Shown here: one piece after another, positions 54,471 to 64,000 of the stretch
Position numbering within the stretch: the stretch's first letter is position 1
Layout: every line of letters starts with the position of its first letter
Assembly (NCBI GenBank): GCA_949126835.1
Contig: OX421497.1
Coordinates: 12,061,132 to 12,125,131, forward strand
Direction of reading: 5' to 3'
DNA: 64,000 bases
Origin: Anisus vortex
Lineage: Eukaryota > Mollusca > Gastropoda > Planorbidae
Position numbers and translations under genes: made by a program
Notes under the pieces: generated by a model
What the model was told of the DNA's origin: nothing
The model's input: only the letters and a program-made list of their open reading frames with translations
Database searches by the model: none

Positions 54471-55027
54471 CGAAAAGAACTTCCGACAAATGTACTTCTA
54501 ACAATGCAGACAACGAAAAGTACTTCCGACAAATGTACTTCAAACAATGCAGACAACGAAAAGAACTTCCGACAAATGTACTTCTAACAATGCAGACAAC
54601 GAAAAGAACTTCCGACAAATGTACTTCTAACAATGCAGACAACGAAAAGAACTTCCGACAAATGTACTTCTAACAATGCAGACAACGAAAAGAACTTCCG
54701 ACAAATGTACTTCTAACAATGCAGACAACGAAAAGAACTTCCGACAAATGTACTTCTAACAATGCAGACAACGAAAAGAACTTCCGACAAATGTACTTCT
54801 AACAATGCAGACAACGAAAAGAACTTCCGACAAATGTACTTCTAACAATGCAGACAACGAAAAGAACTTCCGACAAATGTACTTCTAACAATGCAGACAA
54901 CGAAAAGAACTTCCTACAAATGTACTTCTAACAATGCAGACAACGAAAAGAACTTCCGACAAATGTACTTCTAACAATGCAGACAACGAAAAGAACTTCC
55001 GACAAATGTACTTCTAACAATGCAGAC
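54471..55027. repeat. 43-bp minisatellite, about 13 copies
   Basis: The unit cgaaaagaacttccgacaaa plus 23 bases ends caatgcagacaa. Variants are few (agtact, cttcaaac, ttcctac). Since 43 is not a multiple of three, the frames shift between copies. Confidence 0.97.
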
Positions 55028-55453
55028 GAGTGCCACACCCTCAAACACGGCGCAACCAGAATGGCGTCTTTTCTTTTTGCTCCAACAGATCTACATTTTG
55101 ATGTTAGGTGATTGTGCAAATTGTTTTGGCAAAGTTATGTGTTTTGCAAGATAAGGTTCAACTCTTAACGTTTGCAATAGCGTTATCGAAACTCTCTGTT
55201 TTCTGAGGACTCTTTTGTCAGCACTTTAGGGCTTCAAAAAGTTAATTAGTGGTTGTTTTTTTTCAAAGGCCTTCATTTTGTATACAAAAAGCGCACTTAC
55301 TTTTGTTAGCACTTTGGGGTATTAGAAGTTAACAAGAGATTTCATGTAATGCTCCTACTTTTTTTTTATAAAATAATAAATTCACGTAAACTAAGTTGTT
55401 TTTTTTAAAGACATTGTTTATTTTTCTAGAATTTTCGACTTAAGCCTGTTGAT

Positions 55454-55651
55454 CAGGGATCGGCAACCTTTTGTTAACCGTGTGCCAAAGAAGGATTTCT
55501 AATTCACTCAACGTGCCAACAGCCTAACGGTCATCCTGCTCTTTTCTTGTAAAGAGGCTTCAATTGCCTATTTCGGTAAGTCTTCCGCGTGCCATTGAAA
55601 ATAGCTTTGCGTGCCATGTCTGGTAAGGGTGTCGTAGGTTGCCGACCCCTG
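55454..55651. mobile_element. hAT MITE, 198 bp
   Basis: Ends CAGGGATCGGCAACC and GGTTGCCGACCCCTG. Flanks ctgttgat and ttgtagat match in 6 of 8 bases. Subterminal blocks (cgtgccaacagcc, gcgtgccatgtctgg) are those of the 23073 and 32353 family. Confidence 0.88.
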
Positions 55652-55913
55652 TTGTAGATTGGTACGTCTCGGCGTTTACAGGATGTATATCACAGCTGAT
55701 AGTCTTAGACATTCAAAGGATCTTCCTTATCTTACACATTTACACAAATTAACTTTTAACTAACAAGAACAAACGATGGCAGCAGTATATATATCTACTT
55801 AACAACATTATTTAATCCAATACCACAAACATATACATCAAAACCATTTAAACAAAGTACAAATCAAAGATGTCAAAATCTATGGCGGTCGTCACAACAG
55901 TAACTCTCTAGAT

Positions 55914-56085
55914 CAGGGGTCGGCAACCTATGGCACGTGTGCCAGACTCGGCACGCAGATCAATTTTCAATGGCACGCGGAAGACCCACAAAAAGGCAAT
56001 TCAAGTATCTTTACAAGAAATTGAGTGCTAGAGCGAGAAGAATCTTTAGGCTGTTGGCACGCTATCAAAAGGTTGCCGACCCCTG
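55914..56085. mobile_element. hAT MITE, 172 bp
   Basis: Ends CAGGGGTCGGCAACC and GGTTGCCGACCCCTG are perfect inverted partners. Flanks ctctagat and ctctagac agree in 7 of 8 bases. Subterminal gtgccagactcggcacgcag matches the sister MITE at 39117. Confidence 0.94.
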
Positions 56086-56093
56086 CTCTAGAC

Positions 56094-57150
56094 TTAACTC
56101 TTGACTGACTTCACCACACGGGGAGAACACAATTTATCCAAGCCTGTGACCGATCTGACCAATCGGACATGGGTCGAAGTAGAAGTTTAAAAACGTGATC
56201 ACGGGATCACAAGGACAATGATTTTAAAGAAGGGTGGGGAGAGGGGCACAAGATATCTAAGTTTTTTTTTATGAGACAAAATCAGAGACACAAGACATAA
56301 TGATCAAAAGAACTATTTTAGACCGATTATGTTTGCCTGATTTGTACACGTGAGTTTTACTTTGAAATTAGTCTGAGCCTACATAAAATAGGTCGTTACC
56401 ATGAAAACTTGGTCTGAAAAGAATACTTTACGTTTTTTTTAATATTAGGAACAGGTCCCATCCCCACCTTACAAACACACACACACACAATTGAATAACA
56501 TTTAAAACACATTATTACAATTACGAAGGAATCGCTCTAAAACTTTGATTGTAACTCATTGATAATATTTATTTTAAAAAAAAAACACCTGACAGATTAA
56601 ATGTTACTTTCTTACGAAATAATATACAACAACAAATAAACGTAAGATAACATAAAATTTTACTAAAAACGTGTCTAAAAATGTTGACTATACCAAACGT
56701 ATGTACAGCATATCTAGAATCTAGACCCTTGTTTTAAGACTTTTGTTTTACTTTACTTGCTTAATCTCCGAACCAATCATCGATTATCTATAATTATTGA
56801 TCCCTGTGCCTAAAATAGATTCGCGCCAACTCATTTAACCCCCGCGAGGGCGGGAAATATCTCGTTACAAGATGCCACCGAGTCCTATTGACTAAAATAA
56901 ATAAAAAAAAATTTCGTCTGCTCCTCACGTCTGCCACCGATAAGGCTATAACGGCGTTGGTCCAGACGATTGGAAGTTTCGATCATCCCTTCCACCACCC
57001 CCACCAGCCCCCTTTTTTGTGTGTGTCCAGGTCAGATATTGAAAATCTTTAACTCTCCCATTCTTGCATTTGTTTCTATTCGGTTGTTGTTTAGAAAATA
57101 AGGCTAGGCAACTACGAGCTGACATTAAATACGTTTTATTCAATCAATCA
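56094..57150. other. Unannotated sequence with a (CA)n tract
   Basis: A (CA)n run near 56474-56490. No exon or element is recognised. Confidence 0.45.
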
Positions 57151-57159
57151 GAAAAACTG

Positions 57160-58100
57160 CTACATATTCTAGTTTGGGTATAAGTAAACGAATACCACCA
57201 ACTTAGTTCATTTTATACAAAAACTGCTACTTTCGTTTATAGTTCAACCAAATCTGCCACCTCCCTTTATATTTATACCAAAACTGATACCTTCCATATC
57301 ATTTCCATGAAATCTGCTATAATTTCCATTAGTATTTATTCTACAACTAACTACTTCACTTAATGTTTACACGAAATCTTCTATTTACGTCTTTATATCT
57401 CAATGAAAACTGCTAATTGCTGATATATTTATACGAGAACTGCCACTTTCTGTTTATTTATACGAACAAGGCTACTTCTTGTTTATATTTATATAAAAAC
57501 TGCTACTTTCTGTTTACATTTATACGATAACTGCTACTTCCTGTTTATATGTATACGATAACTGCTACTGCCTGATATATTTATACGAGAACTGCCACTT
57601 TCTGTTTATTTATACGAAAAAGGCTACTTCTTGTTTATATTTATATAAAAACTGCTTCTTTCTGTTTACATTTATACGATAACTGCTACTTCCTGTTTAT
57701 ATGTATACGATAACTGCTACTGCATGATATATTTATACGAGAACATGCACTTTCTGTTTATATTTATACGAGTACTGCTTCTATCTGTTTATATTTATAC
57801 GAAAACAGCTACTTCCTGTTTATATTTATATGAAAACTGCTACTTCTTGTTTTATAACTGTACAACTACTGCTACTGCACTAATTTTAAAATTTAAATGA
57901 AAAATATTACTTCACTTTATAATTATAGGAAAACTAATTTTTTACTTAATATTGAAACAAAAACTGCTACTGTCCATTATATTGATAAAAAAATTCTTTT
58001 TTTCCTTATATATTTATACGAAAACTGTTACTTTATATTTACACAACATTACTTCCTTATTTATTTATATGAAAATTGTTACGTTTTAGTAAATCAGTAA
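57160..58100. repeat. Ancient, highly diverged ~34-bp tandem array
   Basis: Units of the type tttatacgaaaactgctact, then tcctgtttata, recur about 25 times with many substitutions and length changes. They are best preserved at 57410-57850, where two larger blocks (57420-57560 and 57560-57750) look like a duplicated segment. It is much older than the other minisatellites of the window. Confidence 0.85.
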
Positions 58101-58834
58101 TTAACATTTAGAAATACTGACATACATTTCTCTTTATATTACAGTTCTCCATACACTGTGACATGGCGTGCATCCGTGCCGGGGTTTGAGGCCAACGCCC
58201 TCAGCAGTAGTCAATTTTACCATACTCTAGCTCAGTGTCAAATGCGTTTTCTAGTGTCATTGACAATGAAGAAACTAGCAAACCGAGAAACAAAAGAGAT
58301 AATTGAACTGACCCATATTTCCTACGCAGTGTCTTCATTGGCTACTTTTAAGAAAAAAAAGTTTTGAAAAAAAGAAACGCACGTTTTTGAATGTTTTTTT
58401 TTTAAATTTCGTTTTAAAGTACAATCTAAATTTAGATTCAGTTAAGCCGAGATTTAACGAGATGGGCTAACATGAAAAGGGTAAAGTTTAGTTCTGAGAC
58501 ATATCAGGTCTCGCTCCTCGGCTCGCGTTTGTGCTCTGACTAACGAGAAGTCAAGTTTATCTTGTAGACTTCTTTTTATGTTTCTGAAAATAGTTGTAGA
58601 GCACACAAGGGGGAGGTAAACCGATCCAAGTTTTTGTAACGAGGATAAACTAAGGACTGGATTGGTTGGATTTCGACCCACGTCACGATGAATATTTTGA
58701 TGTTTCTTTCATGGGATTTATAGTGGCAAGCTTACTTGTTACTTGCAAGAAATTGAAACTAATGTCTTTCGGACTGATAAAACCACAGTTCAATGGTTTG
58801 ATTGGTTCTTAGCTTATATATTATAGACACACTT
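58101..58834. other. Unannotated sequence with a weak unrecognised frame
   Basis: 58158-58367 is a 69-codon plus-strand frame of relatively higher GC with no family that I recognise. I see no splice or promoter support. Confidence 0.25.
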
Positions 58835-58910
58835 TCTATAAAGAAGATTATTGCAACCTACGCTCATCCGGTGGTCTGAGTTTAGTCTTTCATTTTGATT
58901 ACAGTAGTTG
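58835..58910 (-). repeat. LINE 3' UTR fragment
   Basis: The minus strand reads agaccaccggatgagcgtag then gcaataatcttct, matching the 3' tail of the LINE copies at 22850-22910 and 27735-27780. Confidence 0.65.
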
Positions 58911-59214
58911 ATGTGAAGTTGATACTAACAATCTGAGCAGTATTTAATATTTTTACTATGTTCTATCTCTGTGTCGGGCCTATGAGGGGACTATATCGTC
59001 ATCACAAAAACTAAAACTCTTTTTTTATTTGTGTTCCTTTTTTATAAGCTAAAGAAATGGCGATTGCACATCTGAGATTAGTGCCTAAGTGTTAGATATT
59101 TCAATTCCGCTTCAATCCTACATGACTAACAATGTTTTAGTAACTCTGTATCAACGCCGTTTTTTATCAAATATGAATGCATGTATTATTTGACAGTTTA
59201 TTTTTAATGATAAT

Positions 59215-59655
59215 AATAATAATTCTAAATATATTTGTAAAAGCTGCCAACAAACGTAATTTAAGCTCAGAGCGCATTTGACATTAAGCAACAAACAATT
59301 AAGAACACGGATATAATTATCTGGGCTGTTAAAAGTGACGATAGAACGTGTTCGCCTGAGTTGGATGGGAAGTAGATTCCATACTTTCGGGCCAGATATT
59401 GAGAAGGCTTTCAGGACAACGGTCTTTGTGGAACATAGGGTTTGATTAGTTCCTTGAGATAGGGCGGCATCTAGTTGTTATGAAGGCACTGATGGCAGAG
59501 TAGCGCCACTTTATATTCAATTCTGGACCTCACACGGTAGCCAATAGAGCCTTACGCATGACCAGCATGGCGGCACTGTTTTTGATTTACAAATTCAAGC
59601 TCTGAGACCTGCAGACGTCTACAGTCTAGCGATTGGGCCCAACGGCGCTGCAACA
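59215..59655 (-). pseudogene. LINE C-terminal remnant
   Basis: On the minus strand, in shifted frames: VALLCHQCLHN, then YLKELIKPYVPQR, then FSISGPKVWNLLPIQLRRTR and SIVTF. A 3' tail with an (ATT)n tract follows at the left edge (about 59208-59225). It has the same C-terminal order as at 25165-25645 and is decayed. Confidence 0.75.
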
Positions 59656-60074
59656 TTTTCAACGTTTACAAACTGGGATTAATAGAGCTTTTAAATTTCC
59701 ACACATCATCCAACAAGATAAGGTTTCAATCTAATTGAATGTAGTTGAACATTTTTTTCCCGACGCCTATATCTTCTTGTCTTGAGAATCCCGCATCCGG
59801 AATCAGACCCTTGATACCATGGCAACAAAAACTAGAGTGTTTCAGTATTTCTGGCTTTAAGTATAATACGTTGTTTCAAATATTCTTTAAAAACAAATTT
59901 AAGTGGCGTAAAGGGTTGAGTGCGAAAAGGGGGAGGGGTGGTGAAGACAGCAGTATGGGTGTCGAGAGGAATAGGGCTCAGTTTATCTTGATTTGTCGAC
60001 ACCACTTAGGAAACACACCGCCATGGGTGAATAAGAAAGGAGGGTGTTGTCCTGCAACAAATAGGACCAAATGA

Positions 60075-60990
60075 GAATTGATAAAAATGAAGATTCAAAA
60101 AGAATGAAAGGCAAAAAAAAAGACAGAAAGGGTTAAATTACATACAGAAAAGAAAGAAAAACACAAAGAGAAAGAAAGAATGAAAAACTGTCAGAAAGGA
60201 TAGAAATAAAGAAATGGAAATGAGAAACAAAAGCAAGAAAGACGGAAAAGAAAAAGACAAACAGACAAACAGACAAGTAGAAAGAAAGGAAGACAAAAGA
60301 AGTGATAAATACAAATACAGAAAGATTGAATGAAAGTGAATTAGTAAGAATCACATAACAAAAGGCGCAATACGCGACAGAAAGAAAGAGCGAAATTGGA
60401 AAAAAATGTCCAGATTGGGCAAAGAACCAACTTTGAGACAGGACTATAGAAAGAAAAGGAAGCAATGAATCTAAAATAATAAAAATATAAATAATAATAT
60501 TTGTCTAGCGCTGCCAACAAACATAATGTATAAGCTCGCAGCGCTTTTAACATACAACTAAGAACATGGACATTACTGTAGGCTAAGAGACAAAACTAAC
60601 TGATGATATAAAAAAAAATATTTAAAAATATTTAAAAATCAAGTAAATGTAGCATTAACTATTAACTGACCCAACCTATAAGTAAGACAGTAGGGGTCTA
60701 AAGTATGTTAAATGTTAACTAAGATAAATCTTGAAATAATGAGTTTTTAAGTTCTTTTTGCATTGAAGAAAAAAAAGGAAATAGTTTTTAGAGAGATACA
60801 AAAAACAATGGTAGTGAAGACCTCACAGAAAGAAGAAATGAAATCTGAAAAGAAAGACAATAAGTCAAAGTGACGTTAAAAATGCAGACTTAAAACAGTC
60901 AGGAGATAAAGAAGACATTGAGAAAGACAATAAGTTATAAAGACAGGAAAAGAAAAGTAAGAATATTAATAAGCTGGTACAGACTAAGGT
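60075..60990. repeat. Purine-rich (AAAGA)-like low-complexity tract with a LINE tail
   Basis: 60075-60460 and parts of 60760-60960 are strongly A/G-biased on the plus strand with irregular aaagaaagacagaaag motifs. 60475-60565 is a LINE 3' tail (minus strand), matching 59215-59290 in gctgccaacaaacataatg. Long minus-strand frames of Phe/Ser/Leu are composition effects. Confidence 0.7.
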
Positions 60991-61221
60991 ACACGTTGAT
61001 TATTTTCATTATCTTTTTTCTTGTTTTTAAGATGAATGTGATTATGTTTTTTTTTCTCTGTTTGAAGAAACCGTAGAAAAATATGCCGGCCATCTGTTAG
61101 CTCCAGTCAGTGAAAGCAAACAAATATAAAATACAAAACACATAGAAGCAGCTCAAGTTTCTATGCAAAAACTCTATTGATGACTAAAAAAATATTTTTT
61201 TAATGAATACTTTTGTGCAAG

Positions 61222-61462
61222 AAGCTCATTGGCCTATTGGTAGCGCGTTCCAGTGTAGTCCCGACAGTCTTGGGTACGAAGCCTGGTTATGGCTGTTACC
61301 AGGTTTAGAGGGTGTCTATGAGTCTGCTCAATTATTCTGATGGGTACCTGACATTAGCTGTGACAATGTAAAGGAGGCTGGGTACTGCGCTGGCCACACA
61401 ATCCCCTAGTATATCATGACCACAGAACGCCGGTCCAGGGACTACTTATTTTACTTTACCTT
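61222..61462 (+). repeat. tRNA-derived SINE (common family), diverged
   Basis: Head gctcattggcctattggtag, weak B box gggtacgaagcctggttatg, body with gagtctgctcaattattctg and gtaaaggaggctgggtactg, and a ttattttactttacc tail. Confidence 0.82.
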
Positions 61463-61469
61463 TATGTGA

Positions 61470-61550
61470 AAGAGGGAGTGAGAGGGAGAGAGAGGTTGTG
61501 TATCTGTGAGAGAGAATGAGAGAGAGAGAGAAAAAAAAAGAGAGAGAGTC
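61470..61550. repeat. (GA)n-rich microsatellite
   Basis: Imperfect GA repeats with an A-run in the middle. Confidence 0.9.
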
Positions 61551-61809
61551 CTGTTGTTGTATATGCATTTGTTGTACACATCATCAGAAATTCGACTGTA
61601 GGAGCCACAAGAAGCGATGCTACAAAAAATATATATCAGACCTCCCCATTATTGTTAGGACGCATGCAGTCTACATCAGAAAGAGCAAATATTATTATCT
61701 TCGGTTCTGTCCGATACCTGAGCATATTCTGGGATAGTTTGTGTTTCTTTTTATGTATGTATTTTTAACTGAATTTACTCACTAGACCATTTCTTTTCAA
61801 AGAATACAT

Positions 61810-62090
61810 ATAAAGTAAAAGTACCCGCCGGACCAAACTGACCCAAAGGTCCGGTGACGCAGTGTTTACCAGTTTCTGTTGCCACGGCAAAGTATGTGAT
61901 TGTGTGACCAGCACAATGTACAGCCGACTTTACACCCCCCCCCCCCACCCGCTCAGTAAGGTCAGGCAATCAGAGCTGCGTAGACTCATGGACACCATCA
62001 GGACCCGGGAAAAAAATCCTAGCCTGCACCAGGATCCGAACCCAGGACTTTCGGTACGCCAGCAGAACGCGTTACCACCGTGCCCCCTAA
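61810..62090 (-). repeat. tRNA-derived SINE (common family)
   Basis: Minus strand: ggggcacggtggtaacgcgt, a B-box-like gggttcggatcctggtgcag, the body with gagtctacgcagctctgatt, and an end near tttggtccggcgggtacttt. A C-run on the plus strand at about 61937-61949 interrupts the body. Confidence 0.87.
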
Positions 62091-62514
62091 GAATACATAT
62101 AATAGGTAGACAATAGACCATCGGTCGAGGTAACAACCAGAAGCTTGGCTAGACTGAACTAGCGTCTAAACCAGGAAACCATATTCTGATAGAACAACGC
62201 AGTCTAGAATATTCTGTAGTAAACAAATGTTTACAACCTAAGCTACTAGTTACTTTATATCTATAGTGAAGAGATAAAAGAGTTGCGGTAATTTAACACA
62301 TAATATGTTATTCACTCAATTTATTTGGTAACTTCAAACAAAAACAAAAACAACGATCATTAAAAGTAATGAAAAAAATATATGGTAGCGGCATACATGC
62401 GAGGGTGGGTGATGGATGGGGGGGGGGAAAGCAATCATTATAAAAATGAAGCTATTACGATAGCGTTTGCAAGGAAAAAACATTCTCTCTATAATGACTT
62501 TCGGCTCTTACATG

Positions 62515-62700
62515 CAGGGGCGTATTGATGTAAAGGGTTAGCCACCATAAGGTACGGTCTCCTCATTACATGCACGTGGTGGTTCGCTCACTGTCGTTCT
62601 GTAGCACAAAATCCCCCACTATGGCCTGGACATCCAGGCACTTGGGCGGGGTTGAGACGGACTGTTGAGCACATTGCTTCCTCCCTACCGAGTCTTAGTG
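62515..62700 (+). repeat. Partial copy of the ~470-bp unclassified repeat
   Basis: Shared landmarks with 944-1385 and 35116-35584: a gtagcaca block, ggacatccaggcacttgggc, gttgagacggactgtt and cattgcttcctcccta. Its right part is replaced by the minisatellite, whose unit (gaggcccatgggtag) resembles the sequence that should follow in the repeat (gaggcccataggtacagtag). Confidence 0.7.
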
Positions 62701-63712
62701 CCTTGATACCCATGGGTAGGCTACATGAGTGCCTTGAGGCCCATGGGTAGGTCTTAGTGCCTTGAGGCCCATGGGTAGGTCTTAGTGCCTTGATGCCCAT
62801 GGGTAGGCTACATGAGTGCCTTGAGGCCCATGGGTAGGTCTTAGTGCCTTGAGGCCCATGGGTAGGTCTTAGTGCCTTGAGGCCCATGGGTAGGTCTTAG
62901 TGCCTTGATGCCCATGGGTAGGCTACATGAGTGCCTTGAGGCCCATGGGTAGGTCTTAGTGCCTTGACGCCCATGGGTAGGCTACATGAGTGCCATGAGG
63001 CCCATGGGTAGGTCTTAGTGCCTTGAGGCCCATGGGTAGGTCTTAGTGCCTTGATGCCCATGGGTAGGCTACATGAGTGCCTTGAGGCCCATGGGTAGGT
63101 CAGTGCCTTGAGGCCCATGGGTAGGTCTTAGTGCCTTGAGGCCCATGGGCAGGTCTTAGTGCCTTGAGGCCCATGGGTAGGTCTTAGTGCCTTGAGGCCC
63201 ATGGGTAGGCTACATGAGTGCCTTGAGGCCCATGGGTAGGTCTTAGTGCCTTGAGGCCCATGGGTAGGTCTTAGTGCCTTGAGGCCCATGGGTAGGTCTT
63301 AGTGCCTTGATGCCCATGGGTAGGCTACATGAGTGCCTTGAGGCCCATGGGTAGGTCTTAGTGCCTTGAGACCCATGGGTAGGTCTTAGTGCCTTGAGGC
63401 CCATGGGTAGGCTACATGAGTGCCTTGATGCCCATGGGTAGGTCTTAGTGCCTTGAGGCCCATGGGTAGGCTACATGAGTGCCTTGAGGCCCATGGGTAG
63501 GTCTTAGTGCCTTGAGGCCCATGGGTAGGTCTTAGTGCCTTGAGGCCCATGGGTAGGCTACATGAGTGCCTTGATGCCCATGGGTAGGTCTTAGTGCCTT
63601 GAGGCCCATGGGTAGGTCTTAGTGCCTTGAGGCCCATGGGTAGGCTACATGTGCCTTGATGCCCATGGGTAAGTCTTAGTGCCTTGAGGCCCATGGGTAA
63701 ACTACATCAGTG
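62692..63712. repeat. 28/31-bp minisatellite, about 35 interleaved units of two types
   Basis: Units share ccttgaggcccatgggtagg and continue either tcttagtg (28 bp) or ctacatgagtg (31 bp). In the left half the 31-bp type is usually preceded by gatgccc or gacgccc rather than gaggccc, so linked variants define two unit types. They are mixed along the array rather than in blocks. Open minus-strand frames (MGLKAL, then PTHGPQG) are by-products. Confidence 0.96.
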
Positions 63713-64000
63713 AGTAAAAGATTTAGATACTTCTGTAATAACTTTTCTTCCATCATACTTAAGACTTCCAGAATAATTTGTTCCAAAGTAGTGAATGACT
63801 ATATAATCTTCAATACTATTTTAATTAATGTCTTACGCATAATCCGTTGGTTCTATTTTTATTCCTAAATGCCTTATAATATAATCTCAAAAGATGATTA
63901 GATTGTATAAGGCATTGGTGGTGGTTCTATCATCTATACAGTGTTTGGGGGTAATGTCCATGACTGGCCCTGTTGCTGCTTTGACAATTGACCGCAGTAC
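63713..64000. other. Unannotated right edge
   Basis: AT-rich sequence with no recognisable feature. Confidence 0.4.

Noticed and set aside
60133..60553. Hydrophobic minus-strand frame resembling a membrane protein
   Set aside because: Phe/Leu/Ser-rich translation of an AAAGA-type purine tract; low complexity explains it.
62588..63694. Minus-strand frames MGLKAL...PTHGPQG
   Set aside because: Translation of the 28/31-bp array; three units restore frame, so stops are rare by arithmetic.

Overview
Eukaryotic, intron-rich, AT-rich and densely repetitive DNA. The only host gene I can support is a split rhodopsin-class neuropeptide receptor. It sits among RTE-type and other LINEs, tRNA-derived SINEs, hAT elements and Gypsy-type LTR elements. 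That mixture, especially the endonuclease-reverse transcriptase LINEs, suggests a lophotrochozoan animal, most likely a gastropod mollusc; this is inference from family content, not a species call. There is one 200-N assembly gap (21471-21670).

Host gene (minus strand, about 22.5 kb down to 1.4 kb). Five exons encode a neuromedin U/CAPA/pyrokinin-type GPCR from the end of TM2 to the C terminus: 22291-22483 (TM3, ERY), 15375-15739 (TM4-TM5), 4329-4454 (TM6 and start of TM7), 3168-3250 (TM7, NPxxY) and 1443-1577 (tail). All five junctions have AG/GT borders and compatible phases, giving about 300 codons. The N terminus, TM1 and TM2 lie upstream and were not found in the window. Both splice sites of the TM4-TM5 exon are embedded in tandem repeats, which is the most unusual feature here.

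Repeats inside the receptor introns: a Gypsy-type element with two nearly identical LTRs (4546-10277, minus strand) that keeps gag and protease but has lost most of pol; a second pol-deleted element (LTR 17377-17993, tRNA-Pro-type primer-binding site, a 652-codon gag-protease-integrase-remnant frame 18353-20311); hAT elements at 12028-12376, 12622-13743 and 21672-21996; and several LINE tails.

Right two thirds (23-64 kb). No convincing host exon. It consists of nested DNA transposons (hAT 23073-26247; hAT 29057-32235 inside a foldback MITE 28683-32314; hAT 32353-37615 carrying an RTE-like LINE that itself carries a 469-bp insertion), a second RTE-like LINE (48958-51830), a hAT transposase pseudogene element (52016-53654), about nine tRNA-derived SINE copies, and a series of minisatellites with units of 21, 39, 33, 55, 43, about 34 and 28/31 bp, besides the 41-bp array at the left edge. 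Several hAT insertions share the 8-bp target duplication CTCTAGAC or a close variant.
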